Below, piece by piece: positions 22,952 through 29,586 of a stretch of 50,197 nucleotides of DNA. A program made the position numbers and the translations under genes. The stretch covers positions 105,792 to 155,988 of the forward strand of contig NZ_RDBN01000043.1 of the NCBI RefSeq assembly GCF_008042075.1, read 5' to 3'. This DNA is from Streptomyces sp. UW30 (GTDB lineage Bacteria; Actinomycetota; Actinomycetes; Streptomycetales; Streptomycetaceae). Position 1 is the first letter of the stretch; each line of letters opens with the position of its first letter. The notes beneath the pieces were generated by a model, which did not search any database, was not told the origin of the DNA, and saw only the letters and a program-made list of their open reading frames with translations.

Positions 22952-23905
22952 CTATTCGGTTGCCGGCGCGTCGAACAGGGCGCTGACGGACTCCCCGTTG
23001 TGAATGCGGCGCACAGCCTCGGCGAGCGCGGGGGCGATCGACAGGACCTGCAGCTTCTCGGTGCGCTCCTCCGCCGGAATCGGCACGGTGTTGGTGCACA
23101 CGATCTCCAGTACGTCCGGCTGCTCGCCGATCCGCTTCAGCGCGCCGGACGCGAACAGGCCGTGCGTACAGGCCACGCGGATCGAGCGCGGGCCCAACTC
23201 CCGCAGCCGGTCGAGGAGTTCCAGGACAGTGCTGCCCTTGGCGATCTCATCGTCCAGGATGATGACGTCGCGCCCGGTCACGTCGCCTATGACGGAGCTG
23301 ATGCTGACCCGGTCGTCGGCGAACCGCTGCTTGGCGCCGGCGGCGACTTGGGCGCCGATCAGCCGCGCGAACGCGGCGGCCTCCTTGGCGTTGCCGAGGT
23401 CCGGCGAGACCACGGTCGTACGGGTCAGGTCGTGGCGCCGGAAGTGTGCGGCTAGTTCACGCAGCGCGTGCAGGTGGTTGACCGGCACCGTGAAGAAGCC
23501 GTGCACCTGGGGCGAGTGCAGGGTCATGGCGAGGACACGGCTCGCGCCGGCCGACACCATCAGATCGGCGACGAGCCGGCCGCCCAGCGAGATGCGGGGC
23601 GCGTCCTTCTTGTCGGAGCGGGCGTAGGAGTAGTGCGGCATGACCACGGTGATCCGGCGTGCCGACGCCCCGCGTGCGGCGTCGCACATCAGCAGCAGCT
23701 CGACGAGGTGCTCCTGGACGGGCCGGACCAGCGGCTGGATCAGGAAGACGTCCCGCTCGCGGCAGTTGGCCTGAAGCTGTACCTCCAGGCAGTCGTTGGC
23801 GAACCGGCTGACCCGGGTGGGGCTCAGCGGCACCCCCAGGTGTGCGCAGACCTCCGCCGCCAGCTCGGGGTGGGCACTACCGCTGAACACGGCGATCTCT
23901 CGCAC
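22952..23905 (-). CDS. Diverged ribose-phosphate pyrophosphokinase paralogue
   Basis: A 317-residue protein with the two-domain PRPP synthetase architecture (MREIAVFSGSAHPELAAEV, PHYSYARSDKK, VVSPD, PRPP loop). Several normally conserved positions differ: the MDLHAxQ stretch reads MTLHSPQ (about 127-133), the KRR catalytic-loop triplet reads KQR (192-194), and the PRPP-binding loop reads DDEIAKGST (218-226) where DDxIDTxGT is usual. It is therefore unlikely to be the housekeeping Prs and may use another sugar phosphate or have a regulatory role. The GTG start has GAGGAG at 6 nt. A P450 relic lies just upstream. Confidence 0.88.
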   Translation of the reverse strand: MREIAVFSGSAHPELAAEVCAHLGVPLSPTRVSRFANDCLEVQLQANCRERDVFLIQPLVRPVQEHLVELLLMCDAARGASARRITVVMPHYSYARSDKKDAPRISLGGRLVADLMVSAGASRVLAMTLHSPQVHGFFTVPVNHLHALRELAAHFRRHDLTRTTVVSPDLGNAKEAAAFARLIGAQVAAGAKQRFADDRVSISSVIGDVTGRDVIILDDEIAKGSTVLELLDRLRELGPRSIRVACTHGLFASGALKRIGEQPDVLEIVCTNTVPIPAEERTEKLQVLSIAPALAEAVRRIHNGESVSALFDAPATE

Positions 23906-23974
23906 GAACCGCTCCTCGCATGATCACTCCGGGTGGCGGACTCATGCTACTTACCTCAGCAGAAACGTTGCTGC

Positions 23975-24087
23975 CCACCTGTGCGCGCAGTGCAGGGCGA
24001 GTTCGAGTTCAGGCCGGCGAGCCAGGCGCCCAGGCAGTAGTGGGGGCCGGCGCCGAAGGCAATCGGCCAACGGACAGGTCCGGAACG
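23975..24087 (-). pseudogene. Cytochrome P450 C-terminal relic
   Basis: Reading the minus strand, IAFGAGPHYCLGAWLAG (24013-24063) is a complete P450 heme-binding loop including its Cys. It continues in the next frame as PELELALHC, the usual helix after the loop, so a one-base shift is present. No I-helix or ExxR sequence is present upstream and the next gene begins only about 45 bp away. It is an isolated fragment of a lost P450. Confidence 0.7.
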
Positions 24088-24130
24088 GGATTTGGGGGTA
24101 CCCCGAACATAGGGAAGGAGGAACGTCGAC

Positions 24131-24793
24131 ATGACGACTTCCATCAAGCGCATCAACAAGCGCATGCCCGGCTGGGCGAAGGCGGTGAGCGCCCTGGTAC
24201 TGGTGCTCGTGGTCTTCTTCGCCGGGATCCGGCTGAGCGTACTCCCCGGTCTCAAGGACCTGTTCGGCACCGAGACCAACGACCGCTCCGGTCCGGCGCT
24301 GCTCCAGTCCATCCAGGACATGAGCCGTTACGACGCCGCCTCCGGCAACTTCCAGATCGTCGTCGATCTGGAGAAGGACGCCAAGTTCCTGCCCGACGCG
24401 ATCCGCGGCACCCGCACGCTGTACGTCGGCGCGGGCACCGTGGACGCCTATGTCGACCTCGGCAAGGTCGGCGAGGACGACGTCACGGTCAACGACGACC
24501 GTACGTCCGCCACGCTCCGTCTGCCGCACGCCGCCCTCGGCGAACCGTCCCTCGACCCCGACCGCTCCTACGCCGTCTCCAAGCAGCGTGGTCTGCTCGA
24601 CCGCCTCGGCGACCTCTTCTCGGACAACCCGAACAGCGAACAGGCCGTGCAGAAGCTGGCGGTACGCCACATCGGCGACGCCGCGAAGGAGAGCGCGCTG
24701 ACCGCGCGTGCCGAGACCAACACGTCCGACATGCTCGAAGGGCTGCTGCACTCCCTGGGCTTCAAGGAGGTGAAGGTGACGTACGGGGCCTGA
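24131..24793 (+). CDS. DUF4230 membrane-anchored protein
   Basis: A 220-residue protein with a single N-terminal hydrophobic anchor (about 15-37, ...AVSALVLVLVVFFAGIRL). A DUF4230-type extracytoplasmic domain follows: LLQSIQDMSRYDAASGNFQIVVDLEKDAKFLPDAIRGTRTLYVGAGTVDAYVDL and a C-terminal half with SNPNSEQAV-like and AETNTSDMLEGLLHSLGF segments. The function is unknown. AAGGAGG precedes the ATG. It may be co-transcribed with the VanZ gene 125 bp downstream. Confidence 0.85.
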   Translation: MTTSIKRINKRMPGWAKAVSALVLVLVVFFAGIRLSVLPGLKDLFGTETNDRSGPALLQSIQDMSRYDAASGNFQIVVDLEKDAKFLPDAIRGTRTLYVGAGTVDAYVDLGKVGEDDVTVNDDRTSATLRLPHAALGEPSLDPDRSYAVSKQRGLLDRLGDLFSDNPNSEQAVQKLAVRHIGDAAKESALTARAETNTSDMLEGLLHSLGFKEVKVTYGA

Positions 24794-24918
24794 CGTCCAT
24801 GCCGAGGGACTCGGCATGGCGGGTGATGACCGCCGGCCTGTCGGCGGGTCGGCGGCATCGCATCGCGGAACCGGGGTAACCCCGTACTACTCAGGGAAGT
24901 TGAAGACTGGAGGATCGC

Positions 24919-25605
24919 ATGGCCCGTGGAACCCCACGTTCGCGTGCCGCGTTGCACCCCGGCACTCCCAAGTCCGCAGGCACCGCCAAGTCGAAGGGCT
25001 CCTCCTCATCGAAGGGCTCCTCCCCATCGAAAGGTTCCGCCGCGTCGAAAAACTCCGCGAAGCCGAAGGGCTCGGCCAAGTCGAAGGGCACCGCGAAGAC
25101 CGAACGCTCCACCAAGCCCCGGCGCACACCGCGTTCCGGACGGAGTCCGCTGCGCTTCGTGGCCCGGCTGCTGGCGATGCTGTGCGCCTTCACGTTCATG
25201 GTCGCCTTCGCCGTCGTACTGGCGAAGCTCACCCTGCAACCCTCGCCCGCGTCGGAGGCACTGACGCACACCAACCTGCGGCCGGGCAGCACGCTGCGGG
25301 CCTACCTCGACCAGCCCGAACTGCGTGACGCCGTCCGGCAGATCGGCGGCAATGTGCTGCTGGGCATCCCGTTCGGCGTCCTGGTCCCCGTCGTCGCGCC
25401 GAGTACGCGCGGCGTCCTGCGGGTCCTGCTGCTGACGGCGACCGTGATGCTGCTCGTCGAGTTCGCACAGGGAGCACTGGTGACGGGGCGCGCCTTCGAC
25501 ATCGACGACGTCATCCTCAACACGACCGGAGCCCTGGTCGGCTACCTCCTGCTGGGACGGCGGCTGAGCCGCGTGGTGCACGCCCGTGCGCCCCGCTCCT
25601 CCTAA
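24919..25605 (+). CDS. VanZ family membrane protein with Lys/Ser repeat tail
   Basis: A 228-residue protein. Residues about 18-78 are a highly basic, low-complexity Ser/Lys/Gly/Ala tail built on six 6-residue repeats (SKGSSS-type). From about 79 on there are four hydrophobic segments with the VanZ-like LRDAVRQIGGNVLLGIPFGVLVP and EFAQGALVTGRAFDIDDVILNTTGALVGYLLL. VanZ-like proteins are linked to low-level glycopeptide resistance and envelope stress, but most have unknown roles. The stop overlaps by 4 bp with the stop of the convergent TauE/SafE gene. Confidence 0.88.
   Translation: MARGTPRSRAALHPGTPKSAGTAKSKGSSSSKGSSPSKGSAASKNSAKPKGSAKSKGTAKTERSTKPRRTPRSGRSPLRFVARLLAMLCAFTFMVAFAVVLAKLTLQPSPASEALTHTNLRPGSTLRAYLDQPELRDAVRQIGGNVLLGIPFGVLVPVVAPSTRGVLRVLLLTATVMLLVEFAQGALVTGRAFDIDDVILNTTGALVGYLLLGRRLSRVVHARAPRSS
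24991..25098 (+). repeat. Six 18-bp tandem repeats in the VanZ gene
   Basis: Six consecutive 18-bp units based on TCGAAGGGCTCCTCC encode SKGSSS, SKGSSP, SKGSAA, SKNSAK, PKGSAK and SKGTAK. The repeats vary most in the last two codons. They form a positively charged, disordered cytoplasmic tail that could change length by slippage. Confidence 0.85.
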
Positions 25606-26378
25606 CGCAGCACCAGCTGGACGATCGCGACCGTGCCGACCACCACGATGAACGCGCGCAGTACAGCGGGACGCAGCCGGCGGCCCACGGTGGCTCCGAA
25701 GTGGCCGCCGGCCGCGGACCCGACCGCGAGAAGGGCCACGGCCGTCCAGTCGAAGTCGGCGACGACCAGGAAGAACAGCGCGGCGACGGAGTTGACCACG
25801 GCGACGAGCACGTTCTTGACCGCGGTGAGGCGTTGCAGGCTGTCGTCGAGGAGCATGCCCATCAAGGCGACGTAGATGATGCCCTGGGCGGCCGCGAAGT
25901 AGCCGCCGTAGACGCTGGCCAGGGTCAGTCCGACCAGCAGCAGGGGGCCGCCGTCGGGCCGTGCGGACCTGCCCGTGCGGGCCCGGCGGTCACGCAGCCT
26001 TCTGCTGATCAGCGGTTGGAGGACGACCAGCACGAGGGCGAGCCCGACCAGGACCGGCACGATCCGTTCGAACGCCGAGGCGGGCAGGGCCAGCAGCAGC
26101 GCCGCGCCGGTGAGCCCGCCGAGCAGGGCGCCGGCGCCCCACTTCAGAATGCGCCGACGCTGGCCGCGCAGTTCGCGCCGGTACCCGATGGCGCCGCTGA
26201 TCGAGCCGGGGATCAGGCCGAGCGCGTTGGAGACCGTGGCGGTGACGGGCGGCAGGCCGGTCGCGAGGAGCACCGGGAAGGTGATCAGCGTGCCCGACCC
26301 GACGACGGCGTTGACGGCGCCGGCTGCTGTGCCGGCGCCCAGGACGGCGAGCAGCTCACCGATGTGTGCGGCGTTCAT
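25602..26378 (-). CDS. TauE/SafE family sulfite/organosulfonate exporter
   Basis: A 258-residue membrane protein with about eight hydrophobic segments. It contains the repeated half motifs GTAAGAVNAVVGSGTLITFPVLLATGLPPVTATVSNALGLIPGSISG (N-terminal half) and LTAVKNVLVAVVNSVAALFFLVVADFDWTAVALLAVGSAAGGHFGATVGRRL (C-terminal half). The family exports small anions such as sulfite or sulfoacetate; the substrate here is unproven. It converges on the VanZ gene with overlapping stop codons. About 280 bp separate its start from the divergent GH16 gene. Confidence 0.9.
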   Translation of the reverse strand: MNAAHIGELLAVLGAGTAAGAVNAVVGSGTLITFPVLLATGLPPVTATVSNALGLIPGSISGAIGYRRELRGQRRRILKWGAGALLGGLTGAALLLALPASAFERIVPVLVGLALVLVVLQPLISRRLRDRRARTGRSARPDGGPLLLVGLTLASVYGGYFAAAQGIIYVALMGMLLDDSLQRLTAVKNVLVAVVNSVAALFFLVVADFDWTAVALLAVGSAAGGHFGATVGRRLRPAVLRAFIVVVGTVAIVQLVLR

Positions 26379-26534
26379 GACGAGAAGCCTAGGAATTCAA
26401 CAGTTCGGCGGTGGACGAAGGGTGGACGCCGCACACCCGTGGTCGGGCCACACGCCGTACGGCCCGCGCGGACCGGCCTGACGGCGACGGTTGCCGGCCT
26501 CATCAACCTGCCTCATCGACCTACCTCATCAACT

Positions 26535-26582
26535 ACTGGTCCGTACCAAGGTATTGACGCCCTCTTATCTCACTCCTTAAAT
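26535..26582 (+). promoter_or_regulatory. GH16 gene promoter with a DasR-like dyad
   Basis: TTGACG (26554-26559) and TTAAAT (26577-26582) are 17 bp apart, a good vegetative promoter. Immediately upstream, ACTGGTCCGTACCAAG (26535-26550) partly matches the dre form ACTGGTCTAGACCAGT used by the GlcNAc-sensing repressor DasR. The remaining upstream sequence (26379-26534) shows nothing clear. Confidence 0.45.
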
Positions 26583-26657
26583 CAAGTGGCGACACCTTCA
26601 CCCCCCACCTCGGTCGGCGCATCCCGTCCATCGGGTCGCCGTACGGAAGGGAGCACG

Positions 26658-27887
26658 ATGGCCTCCCCACGCCTGCTCCGCACGTGTCTCGTCGCCGCAC
26701 TGTCGGCCGTCCTGGTCGCCTCCGCCGCGATCGGCCCCGCGCAGGCCGAACCACCGGACGTCTCGGCTGCGGCGGTGACGTTCTCCGACTCCTTCGACGG
26801 GCCCGCGGGCGCCGCCGTCGACTCGTCGAAGTGGCAGATCGAGACCGGCGACAACGTCAACAACCACGAGCGGCAGTACTACACGTCGGGCAACAAGAAC
26901 GCGGCACTGGACGGCCAGGGTCACCTGGTCATCACCGCCCGGCGCGAGAATCCAGCCAACTACCAGTGCTGGTACGGCACGTGCCAGTACACCTCGGCCC
27001 GGCTGAACACCTCCGGGAAGTTCACCGCCCAGTACGGGCACGTCGAGGCGCGCATGAAGGTCCCGCGGGGACAGGGCATGTGGCCCGCGTTCTGGATGCT
27101 CGGCACACCGGTGAACTGGCCGGACTCGGGCGAGATCGACATCATGGAGAACGTCGGCTTCGAGCCCTCGACCGTGCACGGCACCATCCACGGCCCCGGC
27201 TACTCCGGGTCGGGCGGCATAGGCGCCGGCTACTCCCTGCCGAACGGCCAGGCCTTCGCCGACGCCTTCCACACCTTCGCCATCGACTGGGCGCCCGACT
27301 CGATCACCTGGTCCGTGGACGGCAACGTCTACCAGCGGCGCACGCCCGCCGACCTGGGCGGCAGGCAGTGGGTCTTCAACAAGCCGTTCTTCCTGATCCT
27401 GAACCTCGCCGTGGGCGGCTACTGGCCCGGCGACCCGAACGGCTCCACGGTGTTCCCGCAGCAGCTCGTGGTGGACAACGTCTCGGTGACGACCAGTGAC
27501 AGCGCGGGCGGCGGCGCGATCAGGGGGCTCGGCGGCAAGTGCGTCGACGTGGCCGGGGCGAGCTCCGCCAACGGCACGCCCGTACAGCTCTACGACTGCA
27601 ACGGCAGCGGCGCCCAGCAGTGGACCGCCGGCTCGGACGGCACGCTCCGCGCGCTCGGCAAGTGCCTGGACGCCACCGGCAACGGCACGGCCAACGGCAC
27701 GACCGTCCAGCTGTGGGACTGCTCAGGCGGCCCCAATCAGAGATGGACCGTCACAGCGGCACGCGACATCGTCAATCCGCAGGCCGACAAGTGCCTCGAT
27801 GTCACCGGGAACAACTCGGCCAACGGAACCCGGCTGCAGATCTGGACCTGCTCCGGCGGCGCCAACCAGAAGTGGACGGTCGGGTGA
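26658..27887 (+). CDS. Secreted GH16 endo-beta-1,3-glucanase with CBM13 module
   Basis: A 409-residue extracellular enzyme. A Sec signal peptide ends near AQA at residue 30. The GH16 catalytic domain spans about 40-275 and contains WPDSGEIDIMENVG with the nucleophile Glu159 and acid/base Glu164 (ExDxxE). A ricin-type CBM13 with three subrepeats (GKCVDVAG/ALGKCLDATG/DKCLDVTG and QQW, QRW, QKW) covers about 285-409. The family cleaves beta-1,3(-1,4)-glucans such as laminarin or fungal cell wall glucan, and the lectin module binds polysaccharide. AAGGGAG precedes the ATG. A promoter at 26554-26582 is visible. Confidence 0.94.
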   Translation: MASPRLLRTCLVAALSAVLVASAAIGPAQAEPPDVSAAAVTFSDSFDGPAGAAVDSSKWQIETGDNVNNHERQYYTSGNKNAALDGQGHLVITARRENPANYQCWYGTCQYTSARLNTSGKFTAQYGHVEARMKVPRGQGMWPAFWMLGTPVNWPDSGEIDIMENVGFEPSTVHGTIHGPGYSGSGGIGAGYSLPNGQAFADAFHTFAIDWAPDSITWSVDGNVYQRRTPADLGGRQWVFNKPFFLILNLAVGGYWPGDPNGSTVFPQQLVVDNVSVTTSDSAGGGAIRGLGGKCVDVAGASSANGTPVQLYDCNGSGAQQWTAGSDGTLRALGKCLDATGNGTANGTTVQLWDCSGGPNQRWTVTAARDIVNPQADKCLDVTGNNSANGTRLQIWTCSGGANQKWTVG

Positions 27888-27896
27888 CCCGGCCGG

Positions 27897-28133
27897 CTAG
27901 TGGTGACGCCAGGTGAACTTGTCTCCGCCGACCCAGCGGATCACGTCCGGGTCGTCCAGGTCGTGGACCCTGATGCCGTGGTACGCGGCAGTCTCCAGGA
28001 CGTCCGTGATGGTCCTCGGCATACCGACGACCTCACCGTCGATCTCCATGATGCGGAACGGAGGCTTGCCCGGCTGAACCCCGAGCACCAAGATCCGCGG
28101 CTGTGAGATGTGCGGGCTCGCGCTTTCGGTCAT
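27897..28133 (-). CDS. Small conserved hypothetical protein
   Basis: A 78-residue protein beginning MTESASPHISQPRILVLGV and ending RWVGGDKFTWRHH. It looks like a compact alpha/beta domain (VLGVQPGKPPFRIMEIDGEVVGMPRTITDVLETAAYHGIRVHDLDDPDVIRWVGG). I do not recognise a named family. The ATG at 28133 has no ribosome site. TACGCT lies at -12 to -7 relative to the ATG, which suits a leaderless mRNA. It converges on the GH16 gene 9 bp away. Confidence 0.7.
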   Translation of the reverse strand: MTESASPHISQPRILVLGVQPGKPPFRIMEIDGEVVGMPRTITDVLETAAYHGIRVHDLDDPDVIRWVGGDKFTWRHH

Positions 28134-28269
28134 GAATAGAGCGTAGAGCGCTACCCGCGTCAAGGGATCCTTCAGACCATCCGGACATCTCGAATCGGGG
28201 ACCCGAGCCCTGCCCCCCGCCGCCGTGCGGGCGCGGCGGGGCCGGGGAACCCTGGAGGTGGAGGTGGCG

Positions 28270-29277
28270 ATGGACCCCGTGCAGGCGCTGAACCGGATCG
28301 CCTTCCTGCTGGAGCGGTCCCTGGAGCCGACGTATCGCGTACGCGCCTTCCGTACGGCGGCGCGGGTCCTGGCGGAGCTGCCCGAGGACGAGGTTCGGGC
28401 GCGCGCGCAGGCCGGGACGCTGGAGTCGCTGCGGGGTGTCGGCCCGAAGACGGCGAAGGTGGTGCGCGAGGCGCTGGCCGGTCAGGTGCCGGGGTACCTG
28501 TCGGACCTGGAGGAACGGCCCGCGGCCGAGCCGCCCGACGGCGGGCCGCTGTGGGAGCTGCTGCGCGGGGACTGCCATCTGCACTCCGACTGGTCGGACG
28601 GCGGCAGCCCGATCGAGGAGATGGGCCGCACGGCGGCCGAGCTCGGGCACGAGTGGGCGGTGCTGACCGACCACTCACCCCGGCTCACCGTCGCCCGGGG
28701 ACTGTCGGCCGACCGGCTGCGTGAGCAGCTGGACGTGGTGGCGCGGCTGAATGCGACCTGGGCGCCCTTCCGGCTGCTCACCGGCATCGAGTGCGACATC
28801 CTCGAAGACGGCTCCCTGGACCAGGAGCCCGAGCTGCTGGAGCGGCTCGACGTGGTGGTGGTGTCCGTGCACTCCAAGCTGCGCATGGACGCCCGCGCGA
28901 TGACCCGCCGCATGGTCACCGCCGTACGCGATCCGCACGCGGACATCCTCGGCCACTGCACCGGACGGCTGATCACGGGGCGGGGCCGGCCGGAGTCGGA
29001 GTTCGACGCGGACGAGGTGTTCGCGGCCTGCGCCGAATCCGGTACGGCGGTGGAGATCAACAGCCGGCCCGAGCGGCTGGACCCGCCGCGGCGGCTGCTG
29101 CGCCGGGCCGTCGGGGCGGGCGTGCTGTTCTCCGTCGACACCGACGCGCACGCACCCGGGCAGTTGGACTGGCAGCGCTACGGCTGTGCCCGCGCCGAGG
29201 AGTGCGGGGTGCCCGCCGAGCGGGTCCTCACCACCTGGACGGCGGACGAGCTGCTGGCGTGGACGTGCGAGAAGTGA
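28270..29277 (+). CDS. PHP domain phosphoesterase with PolX-like HhH N-terminus
   Basis: A 335-residue protein. Residues 1-95 form an 8-kDa/helix-hairpin-helix region (NRIAFLLERSLEPTYRVRAFRTAARVL and LRGVGPKTAKVVREAL) as in family X DNA polymerases. Residues about 98-335 are a PHP metallophosphoesterase with DCHLHSDWSDG, LTDHSPRL, GIECDILEDG, VSVHSKLRM, LGHCTGR and SVDTDAHAPGQL, so all metal ligands appear present. The Pol beta nucleotidyltransferase domain normally between these parts in bacterial PolX is absent. A DNA-repair 3'-phosphatase or nuclease role is plausible. GGAGGTGGAGG precedes the ATG. Confidence 0.9.
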   Translation: MDPVQALNRIAFLLERSLEPTYRVRAFRTAARVLAELPEDEVRARAQAGTLESLRGVGPKTAKVVREALAGQVPGYLSDLEERPAAEPPDGGPLWELLRGDCHLHSDWSDGGSPIEEMGRTAAELGHEWAVLTDHSPRLTVARGLSADRLREQLDVVARLNATWAPFRLLTGIECDILEDGSLDQEPELLERLDVVVVSVHSKLRMDARAMTRRMVTAVRDPHADILGHCTGRLITGRGRPESEFDADEVFAACAESGTAVEINSRPERLDPPRRLLRRAVGAGVLFSVDTDAHAPGQLDWQRYGCARAEECGVPAERVLTTWTADELLAWTCEK

Positions 29278-29351
29278 CCGCGTCCGACTGCGTGACACAG
29301 ATCACCGCCCACAGCGGCAAACCCAGGAACACCCGCCGGTAGTTTCCCGTT

Positions 29352-29520
29352 GAACCAGCCGTGGGTGTGGATGGAACAGTGTCCCCGGGCCTCACCTTTC
29401 GCCCACAGGGAAGATCGTTCGGCTGAAGCCCTGTGGAGCCTTTCGCCGAGAGGCGACCGCCATCCGCACCCACCTCTGACCGCCCCGTCCGGAATCCCCC
29501 GTCCGGCCGGGGCTTTTCTC
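29352..29520 (+). ncRNA. Structured small RNA with 6S-like architecture
   Basis: No coding gene occupies this gap. A 14-bp closing stem joins 29361-29374 to 29460-29473 with one G-U pair. Inside are a terminal stem CCACAGGG/CCCTGTGG (29403-29410 with 29429-29436) and, in the 3' strand of a large open bubble, a small hairpin TCGCC-GAGA-GGCGA (29443-29456) with a GNRA loop. A strong terminator with a T-run follows. TAGTTT (29340-29345) is a good -10 for a start near 29352, but no clear -35 is seen. A closing stem, open central bubble with a 3'-side hairpin, and a terminal stem are the hallmarks of 6S RNA, the RNA polymerase inhibitor. The length of about 170 nt also fits. Confidence 0.6.
29482..29517 (+). 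terminator. Rho-independent terminator of the small RNA
   Basis: GCCCCGTCCGG (29482-29492) pairs with CCGGCCGGGGC (29503-29513) with one mismatch, followed directly by TTTT (29514-29517). A shorter alternative stem is CCCCG/CGGGG at 29497-29512. A T-run is unusual in this GC-rich genome and points to a dedicated transcript end. Confidence 0.75.
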
Positions 29521-29548
29521 TGTGCGGAGGCACTTCCTCCGGGTCGGC

Positions 29549-29579
29549 TTGACTTCGAGAGCACTCTAATTCGTAGCGT
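29549..29579 (+). promoter_or_regulatory. MerR-type promoter with 19-bp spacer, leaderless SDR transcript
   Basis: TTGACT (29549-29554) and TAGCGT (29574-29579) are 19 bp apart. The spacer holds the dyad AGAGCACTCT (29558-29567). An overlong spacer containing a dyad is the signature of MerR-activated promoters. The hexamer ends 7 bp before the SDR ATG, so transcription would begin at or next to the start codon. Confidence 0.6.
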
Positions 29580-29586
29580 TCCGGAC

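Noticed and set aside
23951..24817. Minus-strand gene opposite DUF4230
   Set aside because: Only the last part resembles a P450, and that is a frameshifted relic; the remainder is antisense to a supported gene.
29352..29520. Riboswitch for the SDR gene
   Set aside because: No known aptamer consensus was recognised, a strong terminator ends the element, and the SDR gene has its own promoter after it, so an independent small RNA fits better.
29350..29586. N-terminal extension of the SDR protein from 29350
   Set aside because: It would translate the structured RNA and its terminator and adds no family sequence; the promoter at 29549-29579 lies after that start.
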